This document shows positions 7,530-16,310 of a stretch of DNA of 64,000 bases, piece by piece (positions within the stretch are counted from its first letter, which is position 1; every line of letters starts with the position of its first letter). Origin of the DNA: Puia sp. Lineage in GTDB: Bacteria > Bacteroidota > Bacteroidia > Chitinophagales > Chitinophagaceae. Made by a program: the position numbers and the translations under genes. The notes beneath the pieces are model-generated. The model made no database searches and was not told the origin of the DNA. It saw only the letters and a list, made by a program, of their open reading frames with translations. Location: NCBI GenBank assembly GCA_031292515.1, contig JARLGZ010000076.1:1-64000 (forward strand), read 5' to 3'.

Positions 7530-8102
7530 TCACACTAGGCCCTTCACCTTCTCTTTTATGTCCCGGAATTTAAAGGCCATCGCGATTGTCGCGATACCTG
7601 CTACGATAAAGGCCGATCCGGAGCAGCCCACGATACCGATGATGCCGGCGGCGGGGTAGTAGAGGATCAGCAGCGAAAGGATTGCCAGCAGGATGCCTCC
7701 CGCGAGCAGCCATCCCCAGCCGGATGCCTGCAAGTTGCTGAGGTCAAAGGACATGCCCATGATGTAGAAGGCGCGGAACAATAGCCAGAAGCCGACAAAG
7801 AAGGGAAGCGTCGCCATGGTGAGGATCGGAAACAGCAACAGATATACGCCGATGGCAATATCTATGATCCCCGACGCCAGCGTCCATCCCCATCCGGGGA
7901 GTGACTGCCGGTTGCCGATCGAAAAGACGAGCTGAGAGATCCCGATGCCCAGGATGATCATGCTGAATAGCACGCTCAGGCCGAGATAGCCCTCCACCGG
8001 TCTCGATAGTACGGCGACGCCGGCGATGATGAACAGGATTCCTTTGATGATAAACCACCACCAGTTTTTGATGGATCGGACTGCAGTTGATACGAGGGTC
8101 AT
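7530..8102 (-). CDS. HdeD/DUF308 family membrane protein
   Basis: A 190-residue protein made of about six membrane helices arranged as repeated DUF308 units, each with the family feel of WWWFIIKGILFIIAGVAVL and GWGWTLASGIIDIAIGV. HdeD in enterobacteria is linked to acid resistance at high cell density; most homologues are uncharacterised. It ends with a short charged cytoplasmic tail (KFRDIKEKVKGLV). It precedes the DUF1269 gene on the same strand and is divergent from the steroid-reductase-like gene. Confidence 0.88.
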   Translation of the reverse strand: MTLVSTAVRSIKNWWWFIIKGILFIIAGVAVLSRPVEGYLGLSVLFSMIILGIGISQLVFSIGNRQSLPGWGWTLASGIIDIAIGVYLLLFPILTMATLPFFVGFWLLFRAFYIMGMSFDLSNLQASGWGWLLAGGILLAILSLLILYYPAAGIIGIVGCSGSAFIVAGIATIAMAFKFRDIKEKVKGLV

Positions 8103-8284
8103 TGTTTGGTTTTTGATGTGATAGAATAAATCGGCTCTGCAAACAAAGAAAATGAATAAGGGGTATACAAATCTTTTGAAAACAGGGTATTACCTTTGAT
8201 TTTCAAATAAGGCGGATCTCCTCCACCCATCAGCGGGATGATCTGAATAGCTGACGTATGAACAGGGGCAGAACCGGGAGCCGC

Positions 8285-8314
8285 TTGTTTTCGGGGTTTT
8301 TAACGATATATTTA
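8285..8314 (+). promoter_or_regulatory. Bacteroidetes-type promoter
   Basis: TTG (8285-8287), 19 bases, then TATATTTA (8307-8314) matches the housekeeping promoter form of this phylum. It lies about 50 bases before the ATG at 8363 and should drive the two-gene unit 8363-9914. Confidence 0.65.
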
Positions 8315-8362
8315 GTCTCCCAAACGGCTACGTGAGCCAGACAAAATAAAAGATACGATCGC

Positions 8363-9121
8363 ATGGTTCCTGAAAAAGGGTATGTTGTCTTCCTGATATG
8401 CTGGATCGCTGTCGGCATCGGCGCCGGCTGCTGGCTTCTTCGTCGTGAGGCGCCCTACGGCCGCTTCAGCAACAAGGATTGGGGGCCGACGGTCGGCAAC
8501 CGGTGGGGTTGGTTTCTCATGGAAGCCACAGTTCTCGTCGCCTTTGCTTCCCGGATCCCGCTGCAGCATTTCGACTGGAAAACGCCCTCGGGGGTAATGG
8601 TCGCCCTCTTCTTTCTGCATTACCTGCACCGAAGCCTTGTCTACCCGCTGATGATCCGCACCCGTGGCAAGCGGATGCCCGCCGTGATCATGCTGAGCGC
8701 GATGCTCTTCAATACCGTCAACGGCACATTGCTGGGCAACTGGTTTGGCCGGTGGGCGCATTATCCGGAGGGATGGCTCCGATCGCCCCCCTTCGTCGCC
8801 GGTGTCGTGCTGTTCTTCACCGGTATGGCGGTGAACTGGCGTTCCGATTATATCCTGATCCATTTACGGAAGCCGGGGGAAACCGGCTATACTATACCAC
8901 GATCCTGGCTTTTCAAATACGTATCTTCGCCGAACCTGTTGGGGGAAATCGTCGAATGGGGCGGCTACGCCCTGCTGACGGGAAGCCTGCCCGCGCTGGC
9001 TTTCTTTATCTGGACCTGCGCCAACCTCATACCCCGCGCCGTGTCCAACCACCGGTGGTACCGGCAACAGTTCCCCGATTACCCCCCGGACAGGAGAATA
9101 TTATTCCCTTTTTTATGGTAA
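8363..9121 (+). CDS. Steroid 5-alpha-reductase-like membrane protein
   Basis: A 252-residue polytopic membrane protein whose C-terminal half matches the 3-oxo-5-alpha-steroid 4-dehydrogenase C-terminal domain. Conserved elements are NWRSDYILIHLRKPGETGY, then IPRSWLFKYVSSPNLLGEIVEWGGYAL, then the tail NLIPRAVSNHRWYRQQFPDYP. Characterised members reduce a C=C bond next to a carbonyl with NADPH, and these motifs are the NADPH/substrate region. The bacterial substrate is not known. The DUF2147 gene starts 20 bases downstream, so they are probably co-transcribed from the promoter at 8285-8314. Confidence 0.87.
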   Translation: MVPEKGYVVFLICWIAVGIGAGCWLLRREAPYGRFSNKDWGPTVGNRWGWFLMEATVLVAFASRIPLQHFDWKTPSGVMVALFFLHYLHRSLVYPLMIRTRGKRMPAVIMLSAMLFNTVNGTLLGNWFGRWAHYPEGWLRSPPFVAGVVLFFTGMAVNWRSDYILIHLRKPGETGYTIPRSWLFKYVSSPNLLGEIVEWGGYALLTGSLPALAFFIWTCANLIPRAVSNHRWYRQQFPDYPPDRRILFPFLW

Positions 9122-9140
9122 GCTCTATAGTAAACTGAAC

Positions 9141-9914
9141 ATGACACGCTTATTACACCTTGTCCTCTTTTGCGCCGGCGGCCTCGCTTTCGGGACGTCT
9201 ATCGCGCGTACGATCTCTTTACCCATCGCCCGTAAGATCCACTCGCCTGTCGCGTGTACGGCCGCCTCACCTTTCACCAGTACGCCTCCCTCGCCTGCGG
9301 CGCATCCGATCCAATCGTCCGACAACCCTCCGGTCAAGGCGGCCGGGTCTCATCAGCGGGAAGTGTCCGAAGGAGATCCGATCGGCCTACCCATCTTCTA
9401 TTCACCCGGGACCAGGGATGACAACGCGCTATCCCCCCGGCAGACGGGAGCCGGCAATACACTTCAGACGCCAGCCGGTAGTCAACGGGATATGCCGGCC
9501 GGCGAACCGCTTCCTACCGGGTCCGACAGCATCCCGCAGACAGAAGCCGACAGCATCCTGCACGTTTGGGAGACGCGGGAGAAAGACGGCAAAATGCAAG
9601 TGCTGAAATCCGGCAATTCTTATTATGGAAAGATGCTATATGGCAAGCAACTCTTCGAAGCCGATGGCAAGACCTATAAAAAAGACATCCACAACCCCGA
9701 CCCCGCGCTCCGGTCCCGGGAGTTGAAAGACTATACCCTGATCTCGGGGCTTGTCTACCGGGATGGCAAATGGACCGATGGGAAGATCTATAACTACCAG
9801 GACGGCAACAGCTACGATGTGACGATCGAGATCGAGGGCAAGGTCATGAGCATGCGTGTGTATAAGGGCGTCCCTCTTTTTGGGAGGACGCTGAAATGGG
9901 ACCTGGTGGAGTAA
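9141..9914 (+). CDS. Secreted DUF2147 domain protein
   Basis: A signal peptide (about residues 1-22) is followed by a 110-residue low-complexity stretch rich in Pro, Ser and Thr. A DUF2147 domain (about 138-257) comes last. The domain shows its usual pattern: VWETREKDGKMQV, SYYGKMLYG, HNPDPALRSRELKDYTLISG, DGKWTDGKIYNYQDGNSY and YKGVPLFGRTLKW. The family is a small lipocalin-like beta-barrel of unknown ligand. The long linker is unusual for a family that normally goes directly from signal peptide to domain. It is probably co-transcribed with the reductase-like gene. Confidence 0.87.
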   Translation: MTRLLHLVLFCAGGLAFGTSIARTISLPIARKIHSPVACTAASPFTSTPPSPAAHPIQSSDNPPVKAAGSHQREVSEGDPIGLPIFYSPGTRDDNALSPRQTGAGNTLQTPAGSQRDMPAGEPLPTGSDSIPQTEADSILHVWETREKDGKMQVLKSGNSYYGKMLYGKQLFEADGKTYKKDIHNPDPALRSRELKDYTLISGLVYRDGKWTDGKIYNYQDGNSYDVTIEIEGKVMSMRVYKGVPLFGRTLKWDLVE

Positions 9915-9918
9915 AGGA

Positions 9919-9957
9919 GCGGTCCGAAAAAACCGCGAAGCAAGGTTTTGCTTTTTT
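9919..9957 (+). terminator. Intrinsic terminator after the DUF2147 gene
   Basis: Two small stems follow the stop codon: GCGGT/ACCGC (9919-9936), then AGCAA/TTGCT (9939-9952) with a TTTTT tract. The second is a normal intrinsic terminator layout. Confidence 0.65.
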
Positions 9958-9974
9958 CTGCGCGTTTGTTTCGA

Positions 9975-9982
9975 TATATTTA
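9975..9982 (+). promoter_or_regulatory. Putative -7 promoter element (TATATTTA)
   Basis: TATATTTA lies 34 bases before the ATG at 10017 and just after the terminator of the previous gene. A TTG at 9948-9950 would give a 24-base spacer, longer than the usual 19-21, so the -33 element is uncertain. Confidence 0.45.
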
Positions 9983-10016
9983 GACAGCCAACAGCGCCCC
10001 CATTACTAAACTATCT

Positions 10017-10232
10017 ATGAGAAAAAATCTGAACACGCTGCTCCTGCTGGTTCTATTGCTGTCCGGTTGCACGGGCAGACGGGCCGACAACGAGGAGAAG
10101 AAACCCCATGCACCATCACCTGGAAAAATATGTGAGGCACAAACTGTCGGCGAAGACGCGGGCATAGGTTCCGGGGGAACAGGCTACCCGGACAGGCTGG
10201 CGAAAAATATGTACTTTTCGTTCCAGTTATAA
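10017..10232 (+). CDS. Small predicted lipoprotein
   Basis: A 71-residue frame begins with a clear lipoprotein signal, hydrophobic core LLLLVLLLSGC with Cys18 as the acylation site. The mature part is short and of low complexity (Glu/Lys then Gly/Pro rich), with no family resemblance. The last two codons overlap the end of the convergent CYTH gene. The good signal peptide and the promoter-like octamer upstream argue that it is expressed. The odd C-terminus leaves open a frameshifted longer ancestor. Confidence 0.5.
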   Translation: MRKNLNTLLLLVLLLSGCTGRRADNEEKKPHAPSPGKICEAQTVGEDAGIGSGGTGYPDRLAKNMYFSFQL

Positions 10233-10700
10233 AACCCAGGCTTTATAGGGTCTGACGGTCAGGTTCGAGTTGTAATATTTTTCTTCCCCCGTAACTTCCC
10301 CGGCCACCCATCCGGGAAGTTCAAACGGGTCGCTTTCGTTTTCCAACTCAATTTCCGCCACGATAAGTCCCGCGTTGTCTCCCAAAAACTCATCAACTTC
10401 CCACAAATGGCCTCTAAAACTGATTTTATACCTGATCTTCGACAGCTCTGCCATCGAAAAACTGTCCAGTAGCTCCGCTGCATCCGAAACAGGTATCTCA
10501 TATTCATATTCGGGCCTTGTGGCACCTGCTGAAAGCCCCTTGATCGTCAAAAAACCACCCGTTTCCGTGAGTCGCACACGAATTGTCTTTCGGGGATCCA
10601 TCACCAAATAACCTTGCCGGTATCGTTCTCCAATGGGTTTTTCGAGGCTTTGCCATTTTCCGTGATCGACTAAGAATTTTCTCTCTATTTCTTTTCCCAT
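10227..10700 (-). CDS. CYTH domain protein (triphosphate tunnel metalloenzyme)
   Basis: A 157-residue protein that fills one CYTH domain. The family-defining EIERKFLV (ExExK) lies at residues 4-11. It is followed by the charged strand pattern of the eight-stranded tunnel: RQGYLV, TIRVRLTETGGFLTIKG, EYEYEIPV, KIRYKI, WEVDEFL, IVAEIELENE. Such enzymes act on triphosphate compounds with Mg or Mn (tripolyphosphatase, thiamine triphosphatase or adenylate cyclase activity). Small bacterial forms of this length are mostly inorganic triphosphatases, but the substrate cannot be read here. It is a single gene, convergent with the small lipoprotein. Confidence 0.9.
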   Translation of the reverse strand: MGKEIERKFLVDHGKWQSLEKPIGERYRQGYLVMDPRKTIRVRLTETGGFLTIKGLSAGATRPEYEYEIPVSDAAELLDSFSMAELSKIRYKISFRGHLWEVDEFLGDNAGLIVAEIELENESDPFELPGWVAGEVTGEEKYYNSNLTVRPYKAWVL

Positions 10701-10918
10701 CTTTAACAGGTTGAAGAAGTGAATGTAGGAATAATATCTACGCGATTTCAGAACAAGACATCCGTATCTCTTTTGCCGGACGAGTCAGCACGCCCCTCAA
10801 ACGAACAGCGGGTGTAATAAAAACGGACACTTTTCCCGACTGCCGGGGGGCTAAACAATTGATTCCTACAAATATGTGTGAATGGCATCTTCTTGGCAGG
10901 AAAAACTAAAACCTCGCT

Positions 10919-13387
10919 ATGCTCCGGAACTATTTCGTCACCGCCTTCAGAAATCTCGTTCGCAACAGCAGCTATGCGCTGCTCAATATCATCGGGCTGG
11001 CCGTCGGGATGACCCTGTTCCTCCTGATCGCCCAATACGTAAGATTCGAACGCAGTTATGAAGATTTCATTCCGGACCGGACGAATATTTACCGGGTCAG
11101 CCTGGAAACATATGCCAACAACGAGCTGAGATCGGCCAGCGCCGAAAACTATCCCGGGCTGGGGCCCGCGCTCCACAGCGAGGTCCCCGAGGTCACCGGC
11201 TTTGGCCGCCTCTACAATCTGAGCTATATCAACAATGTGATCATCACCAACGAACAGGCGAAGGGCGGCCCCGTCAGCTTGAAGCAACACCGCTTCTTCT
11301 ATGCCGATTCCGGATTCCTGCCCATGATGGATTATAAAATGATCAGCGGAAACGCTTCGCAGGCCCTGGCCGAACCCCTGACAGCCGTCATCTCCGAAAA
11401 ATATGCCCGCCTCTATTTCGGCAAGGAAGACCCTATCGGAAAAATGCTCCATATGCACGATGACGACAGCAATGACCAACTGGCGAAAGTGACGGGCGTA
11501 TTCAAAGACCTTCCCGCCAATACCCACCTGAAATTCGACATCCTCTTCTCCTTTGTGACGGCGTTTGGGGCCGGAGCGGGGCAGAACAATCCAAACTGGG
11601 CGCGGACAAGACCGCAGATCTATACCTATATCCGGCTAAGACCCGGAACCGACCCGAAATCCATCGAAGCCCGGCTTCCCGCCCTTTTCAACGCCCACGA
11701 ACCGCAGCTCCGGGCGGAAAACAAGAGCCAGACAGGACATCTCCAGCCCTTGGCCGGTATTCATCTGCAATCCGACCTGGCGGAAGAACTGGAGACAAAT
11801 GCAAACGCCCATATCGTATTTTTTCTCGGCGTGATCGGTGTCTTTATACTGGTCATCGCCTGGATCAATTTCGTCAATCTTTCCACGGCAAATGCCATCA
11901 GCCGCGCGAAGGAAGTAGGAGTCCGGAAGGTCATTGGGGCTTCAAGGGCTCACCTGGTCGCCCGGTTCCTGGCGGAAGCGGCGCTCATCAACGGAGTGTC
12001 TCTGCTCATCGCTTGTGGAATGATCTATTGGTCGCTGCCCGGTTTCAATCATATTTCCGGCCTTTCGCTGGATGCCAGCTACCTGTTGCAGCGCTGGTTC
12101 CTGGAGCTGCTGGCTGGGCTTTGGATCGTCGGCTCTTTGCTATCGGGTTTCTATCCCGCATGGATCTTGTCGTCCTTTAAACCGGTCACCGTGCTGAAAG
12201 GAAAACTAAAAAATGCTTCCGGCGGCATTCTCCTCCGCAAGGGATTGGTGGTCACCCAGTTCATGGCATCCATCGCGCTGATTGCCGGTACGATCATCGT
12301 CTATCGCCAATTGAACTATATGATGAACCAGGGTATCGGGATGAATATCGACCAGGTGTTGGTCATGGATCGCCCGGCTATCGCACCCAACCACGACAAA
12401 AACCTGGGCGCCTTCCGGGCAGGGATCGACCTGTTCCGGGATGAGCTGAGGAAAGATCCGGCCATAGAAGCCGTTTCCAACTCGAGCACCATACCCGGCA
12501 AACAGCGGGAGTATAAATCAACCATCAAGGTATTGGGAAACCCGTCAAATGATTCGATCACCGTGCGGACAAACAGCATGGATTTCGATTTCCTCAAGGT
12601 ATTCAAAATGCAGCTATTGGCGGGGCGGACCTTCTCGATGGATTTTCCAAAAGACCCCGACACCTCCGCGATCATCACGTTGTCGGCTGCACGACTCCTC
12701 GGCTTTCAGAAACCGGAGGATGCCATCGGCAAAACCATCCAGGCCTGGGAGGGCTATAACCCGATCATCGTGGGGGTCGTCAACGACTACCACCAGGTCT
12801 CGCTCAAGAAGCCGCTGGAACCGACCCTCTTCTCCTGCGACTGGTACGAAGGAGATTATTTTTCGGTCCGGCTGCATACCGGTCATCTTGCCCGGACCCT
12901 GCGACATGTAGAAGAGTCCTGGGCAAAAGCCTTTCCCGGAAACCCTTTTGAATATTTCTTTCTCGACGACTATTTTAACCGGCAATATACCAATGAGCGT
13001 CAGTTCGGCCAGCTGTTCACCACCTTCGCCTTCTTTGCCATCCTCATCAGTTGCCTGGGTTTGTTCGGTCTCTCGGCCTATACCGCCAGCCAGCGGATCA
13101 AGGAGATCGGGATCCGGAAAGTGCTGGGCGCTTCCGTGGTAAACATCACGACGATGCTTTCCAAAGATTTTCTCAAGCTGGTGGTGCTGGCTATCCTCCT
13201 TGTAACGCCGCTGGTATGGTTCCTCATGAATCGATGGCTGCAGGATTATGCCTACCGGATCACGATCAGCGGATGGACCTTTGTCCTGGCCGGTCTCGCG
13301 GCCCTGCTCATCGCCTTGATCACGGTCAGCTTCCAGGCCATCAAAGCCGCGGTCAGCAATCCCGTCGAGAGTTTGAGGGCCGAGTGA
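10919..13387 (+). CDS. MacB/FtsX-type ABC transporter permease
   Basis: An 822-residue permease of the duplicated type typical of Bacteroidetes. There is a first helix (about 20-42, LLNIIGLAVGMTLFLLIA), a MacB periplasmic core domain, three helices (about 300-420), a second helix/core unit (about 440-680), and three final helices. Each FtsX domain carries the coupling motif before the helix pair: KEVGVRKVIGASRAHL and KEIGIRKVLGASVVNI. It ends NPVESLRAE. The family uses a separate LolD/MacB-type ATPase to drive export or lipoprotein/envelope work; no ATPase gene is adjacent. It is monocistronic and convergent with the MpaB-like gene. Confidence 0.92.
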   Translation: MLRNYFVTAFRNLVRNSSYALLNIIGLAVGMTLFLLIAQYVRFERSYEDFIPDRTNIYRVSLETYANNELRSASAENYPGLGPALHSEVPEVTGFGRLYNLSYINNVIITNEQAKGGPVSLKQHRFFYADSGFLPMMDYKMISGNASQALAEPLTAVISEKYARLYFGKEDPIGKMLHMHDDDSNDQLAKVTGVFKDLPANTHLKFDILFSFVTAFGAGAGQNNPNWARTRPQIYTYIRLRPGTDPKSIEARLPALFNAHEPQLRAENKSQTGHLQPLAGIHLQSDLAEELETNANAHIVFFLGVIGVFILVIAWINFVNLSTANAISRAKEVGVRKVIGASRAHLVARFLAEAALINGVSLLIACGMIYWSLPGFNHISGLSLDASYLLQRWFLELLAGLWIVGSLLSGFYPAWILSSFKPVTVLKGKLKNASGGILLRKGLVVTQFMASIALIAGTIIVYRQLNYMMNQGIGMNIDQVLVMDRPAIAPNHDKNLGAFRAGIDLFRDELRKDPAIEAVSNSSTIPGKQREYKSTIKVLGNPSNDSITVRTNSMDFDFLKVFKMQLLAGRTFSMDFPKDPDTSAIITLSAARLLGFQKPEDAIGKTIQAWEGYNPIIVGVVNDYHQVSLKKPLEPTLFSCDWYEGDYFSVRLHTGHLARTLRHVEESWAKAFPGNPFEYFFLDDYFNRQYTNERQFGQLFTTFAFFAILISCLGLFGLSAYTASQRIKEIGIRKVLGASVVNITTMLSKDFLKLVVLAILLVTPLVWFLMNRWLQDYAYRITISGWTFVLAGLAALLIALITVSFQAIKAAVSNPVESLRAE

Positions 13388-13485
13388 AAGATAGACCGCG
13401 AACCAGTCTGTGACCCGGGTCACTTCCTGCGCCTTGATATTTCAAGGTTTCAGATTGAAGGAATCAGTCACCAAATTTCTTACGG

Positions 13486-14271
13486 CTATTCCGGTTGAAA
13501 GTCGGACAACGATCGGGACCTGTCGAGGGCGCGGATCTGCGGCTGCCAGGCGACCGGCAGGAGCAGTTTCTTCGGCAAAGAATCGAGACGCCAGTGGTGC
13601 AGAATTTTATAGATGCGAAAGGCCGGTCCGAGGAGAGGAACGGATGGCAGGGAAAGAAGTCCATGCACAGGTCCGGGGACCAGCAAGGCCTGTGCCTCCC
13701 GGAGAATCCAATAACGAACAAAGCCAAGTTGTTTGCGGTACTGACGAAACAGGTCGATGGAGAAGTTGGTGGAGATCAGGCGCTCTTCCAAATAACGGGC
13801 CCGCATACGCTCGTAGGACGTGTAATCGGCGGGCAGGCCGCTGAGTTGCATCCGGGATCCGACCCGGTGGAAGACATCGAAGACTTCGGCCCGTTCTGCC
13901 GTGGTCAGGGGGCGTTCCAAAAGTTGAAAAGACCGGAAGGAATAGTCGATGAGCATAAACAAGACCTCCAAATAAGCCTCGACGGGTATACGGCTGCCCC
14001 TCGCCTGTTCCACCCCGCGATGGATGGCGGTGATGCTGTCGATGGCGGCATGGGCGTCCTGCTGCGAGGCGAAGACGATCTGCTGCGCATAGGTGACGGT
14101 GGTAAACAACCGGCCCAGGGGATCCGCGGGCAGACGGCCGGTAAAATACAACCAGTCGACGGCTTCGTTGAGCGCGAACTCCGCGGAGGCGCCGGCAAAG
14201 ATGAGGAGGACCGTATCGGCGCGGCCCCAGATGCGGCGGACAATGGACTGCTCAGGGACGAAATATTCCAT
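13486..14271 (-). CDS. MpaB-like oxygenase (DUF2236 family)
   Basis: A 261-residue protein matching the DUF2236 / mpaB-rubber oxygenase catalytic domain. Visible elements are a start with RRIWGRADTVLLIFAGASAEFAL, then DPLGRLFTTVTYAQQIVFASQQDA, then ITAIHRGVEQARG containing the conserved His, then a helix-rich half. The fungal MpaB and latex oxygenases of this fold bind heme b through conserved His residues. Most bacterial members have no known substrate. It lacks a signal peptide. The gene follows the DUF2809 gene on the same strand, separated by hairpin-rich DNA. Confidence 0.8.
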   Translation of the reverse strand: MEYFVPEQSIVRRIWGRADTVLLIFAGASAEFALNEAVDWLYFTGRLPADPLGRLFTTVTYAQQIVFASQQDAHAAIDSITAIHRGVEQARGSRIPVEAYLEVLFMLIDYSFRSFQLLERPLTTAERAEVFDVFHRVGSRMQLSGLPADYTSYERMRARYLEERLISTNFSIDLFRQYRKQLGFVRYWILREAQALLVPGPVHGLLSLPSVPLLGPAFRIYKILHHWRLDSLPKKLLLPVAWQPQIRALDRSRSLSDFQPE

Positions 14272-14307
14272 CCGGATGATTTTTAGGTTAACTGTTGAGG
14301 TCCATCG

Positions 14308-14356
14308 TAAAGCCGGCTCTTAAGGCCGGTTTTTAGAATCTTAAGGTCCGGCTTTA
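14308..14356. repeat. Inverted repeat upstream of the MpaB-like gene
   Basis: TAAAGCCGG (14308-14316) pairs perfectly with CCGGCTTTA (14348-14356). The enclosed loop has two copies of the palindrome CTTAAG (first near 14319, second near 14340). It lies 40-85 bases before the MpaB-like start and could be a leader hairpin or operator. Confidence 0.5.
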
Positions 14357-14400
14357 ACGGTTAATTTTTCGGGCGGCTAATTATTTTTCAGGCCCTGACT

Positions 14401-14421
14401 ATGACCTTATTGTAAGGTCAT
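14401..14421 (-). terminator. Nine-base-pair hairpin after the DUF2809 gene
   Basis: ATGACCTTA (14401-14409) and TAAGGTCAT (14413-14421) are perfectly complementary with a three-base loop. They sit four bases beyond the DUF2809 stop codon. There is no T tract, so it may be a processing or attenuating hairpin rather than a full intrinsic terminator. Confidence 0.5.
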
Positions 14422-14424
14422 GGT

Positions 14425-14940
14425 TTAAAGCAGGGTTTGTAGCGAACACCCGCGTCTGCGAAGCCATTCGATGAGGAGTACCAGCCCCATGGCCAGTGTA
14501 TAGGCCCCGATATCCCCCCAGGTAAAATAGGTTCCCACCAGGATACGGGCCAGCGACCCTTCCTTCAACCCGAGCCAGTCGGCGATATGAAAATACTGGA
14601 GGGTCTCTTCGATATAGGCGAACGCCAGCACCGACAGTATCGTGGGCAACATGGGGAAATTCGCAACCGTCATGACCCCACAGTAGATGAGTATCACACA
14701 GAGAAAATCGCCCCCATAGGGCCGGATGATATCGTCATGGGCATAGGCGCCGATGCAGACCTCGATAACGACCAACCCTGCGCTGATCAGGAAATAGCCT
14801 TTATGAAAGCGGAGAATCTTCCGGAAGCGGCTGCGTTCCGGGGAATAGGGGGTCCGCACCGGGTGGGGAAGCCGGCTCGATCGGCGCGCTTTTCCGGAAC
14901 CGCCTGGTTTCAGCGGCAGAATGGGATTATCAGATGCCAT
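14425..14940 (-). CDS. DUF2809 family membrane protein
   Basis: A 171-residue protein with a basic, Pro/Ser/Arg-rich N-terminus of about 45 residues and then four predicted membrane helices. The order of helices and the motifs IRPYGGDFLCVILIYCGV, FAYIEETLQYFHI and GDIGAYTLAMGL match DUF2809, small polytopic proteins of unknown function. The long N-terminal extension is not typical and may be unstructured; an internal start is possible but no better-placed Met exists before the first helix. It lies upstream of the MpaB-like gene on the same strand. Confidence 0.8.
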   Translation of the reverse strand: MASDNPILPLKPGGSGKARRSSRLPHPVRTPYSPERSRFRKILRFHKGYFLISAGLVVIEVCIGAYAHDDIIRPYGGDFLCVILIYCGVMTVANFPMLPTILSVLAFAYIEETLQYFHIADWLGLKEGSLARILVGTYFTWGDIGAYTLAMGLVLLIEWLRRRGCSLQTLL

Positions 14941-15184
14941 AAATGAGCAAGATTTCTGTATTTAAAAGCACTTTGAATTACAAAGTAAATGAATAAAAAT
15001 GAGGTTTTCAAATATTAACGAAGAGTTTCTCAGAAAAGACTTTGACTTTACGAGTATTTGCTATCTTGATACCGGACCCACCGCGCATAGTGCCGCAGAT
15101 AGAGCTCAGCAAGGGTGCGATGGGCTACCGGAAGCGCGACTCGCCGCCGGGGAGGAAAAGAGCTACCGTTCAATCAGATAGAGT

Positions 15185-15571
15185 ATGAATATAAAATCAA
15201 GGCTTTTTATCGACCACATCGTGCTGACCATCCGGGACATCGGCCGGACAAAAGACTTCTATACAAAAATATTCGGCGCTCCCGATTACCAGGATGCGGA
15301 TTCCGTTCTTTATCTGATCGGAGAGACGAAATTGTTTTTCACGCTGCCGCACGGGACGCCATTCCCCCATGATCGATTCGATGCCAACCGGGTCGGGCTG
15401 GAACATTTCGCGATCGGCCTCAAAACGATCGACGACCTGAAAGAGATTGAGCAGATCCTCGACAGCGGATCGATCCCGCACAGCGGCATTCATATCGACA
15501 AACACAGCAAGAAGGAGAAGATCTGGCTCGATGATCCCGACAAGATAAGGGTCGAATTTTTTATCAGCTGA
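15185..15571 (+). CDS. VOC (glyoxalase/bleomycin-resistance fold) protein
   Basis: A 128-residue single-domain protein with the two beta-alpha-beta-beta-beta modules of the vicinal oxygen chelate superfamily. Likely metal ligands are His10 (FIDHIVLTI), the His of GLEHFAIGL and the Glu of RVEFFIS. The superfamily includes glyoxalase I, dioxygenases and antibiotic-binding proteins, and length plus the motif WLDDPDKIRVEF suggest an enzyme-like member. The substrate is unknown. It is a single gene between two minus-strand units. The 244 bases upstream hold no other convincing gene. Confidence 0.88.
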   Translation: MNIKSRLFIDHIVLTIRDIGRTKDFYTKIFGAPDYQDADSVLYLIGETKLFFTLPHGTPFPHDRFDANRVGLEHFAIGLKTIDDLKEIEQILDSGSIPHSGIHIDKHSKKEKIWLDDPDKIRVEFFIS

Positions 15572-15657
15572 CACTATCGGCAGGCCCTTAATACTTTGTT
15601 GCTACGGAGCGCAGGGCCCAGTTGGTTGGAAGGGCCGTGAGTTATCCTTTTCCTGAT

Positions 15658-16212
15658 CTATTCAATCGTCCTGACGACCCGGCAGGGATTCCCCGCTGCA
15701 AAGACATGATCCGGAATATCGCGGGTCACGACGCTCCCTGCGCCGATGGTGGTATTCTTCCCGATCGTGATACCCGGGCACAGGATGGCTCCCCCTCCTA
15801 TCCACACATTATCGCCGATGATGATCGGGGCGGCCAGTTCCGGTCCTTTGATACGCTCCGAGGCCCTGATCGGGTGGTAGGCCGTGTAGATCTGGACGGA
15901 GGGGCCGATCTGGACATTATCGCCGATGGTCACCCGGGCGCAATCCAGGATCACACAGTTGAAGTTCATAAAGAAATTGTCCCCGACGAAGATATGGGCG
16001 CCATAGTCGCAATAAAAGGGCGGTTCGATATTGATTTCCGCGCACTGTCCCAAAAGCTGCTTTAAAACGGCGGTCCTAGTTTCCCGCGGCGCGGTAGTGA
16101 GTTGGTTATACTCTTGCATAAGCACCCTGGCCCGGGCCCGCATGAGGGTCAACTCTTCGTCCCAGGCTTCGTAGAGCTCGCCGGCGAGCATCTTCTGCAG
16201 TTCTGTCTTCAT
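15658..16212 (-). CDS. Maltose/galactoside O-acetyltransferase-like protein
   Basis: A 184-residue hexapeptide-repeat acetyltransferase. The N-terminal Mac domain (KMLAGELYEAWDEELTLMRARARVLM) matches the maltose acetyltransferase family. Left-handed beta-helix hexapeptides follow: IFVGDNFFMNFNCVILD, VTIGDNVQIGPSVQI, IIIGDNVWIGGGAIL, ITIGKNTTIGAGSVV. The catalytic His is in YTAYHPI. The C-terminus GNPCRVVRTI is typical. These trimeric cytoplasmic enzymes move an acetyl group from acetyl-CoA to a sugar hydroxyl. No sugar locus is adjacent, so the acceptor is open. Confidence 0.92.
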   Translation of the reverse strand: MKTELQKMLAGELYEAWDEELTLMRARARVLMQEYNQLTTAPRETRTAVLKQLLGQCAEINIEPPFYCDYGAHIFVGDNFFMNFNCVILDCARVTIGDNVQIGPSVQIYTAYHPIRASERIKGPELAAPIIIGDNVWIGGGAILCPGITIGKNTTIGAGSVVTRDIPDHVFAAGNPCRVVRTIE

Positions 16213-16310
16213 ATGTTTACTACTACTTTTACAACCGCCGGTGGAAGGACCGGGTGTTTAAAATTACGACTAAACAACCAACCATACGGATGAAGGGAGG
16301 ATCTTGTCGA

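Noticed and set aside
13410-13423. Perfect palindrome GTGACCCGGGTCAC between convergent genes
   Set aside because: Short, isolated, not near a start codon, and without a T tract; too little to call an operator or terminator.
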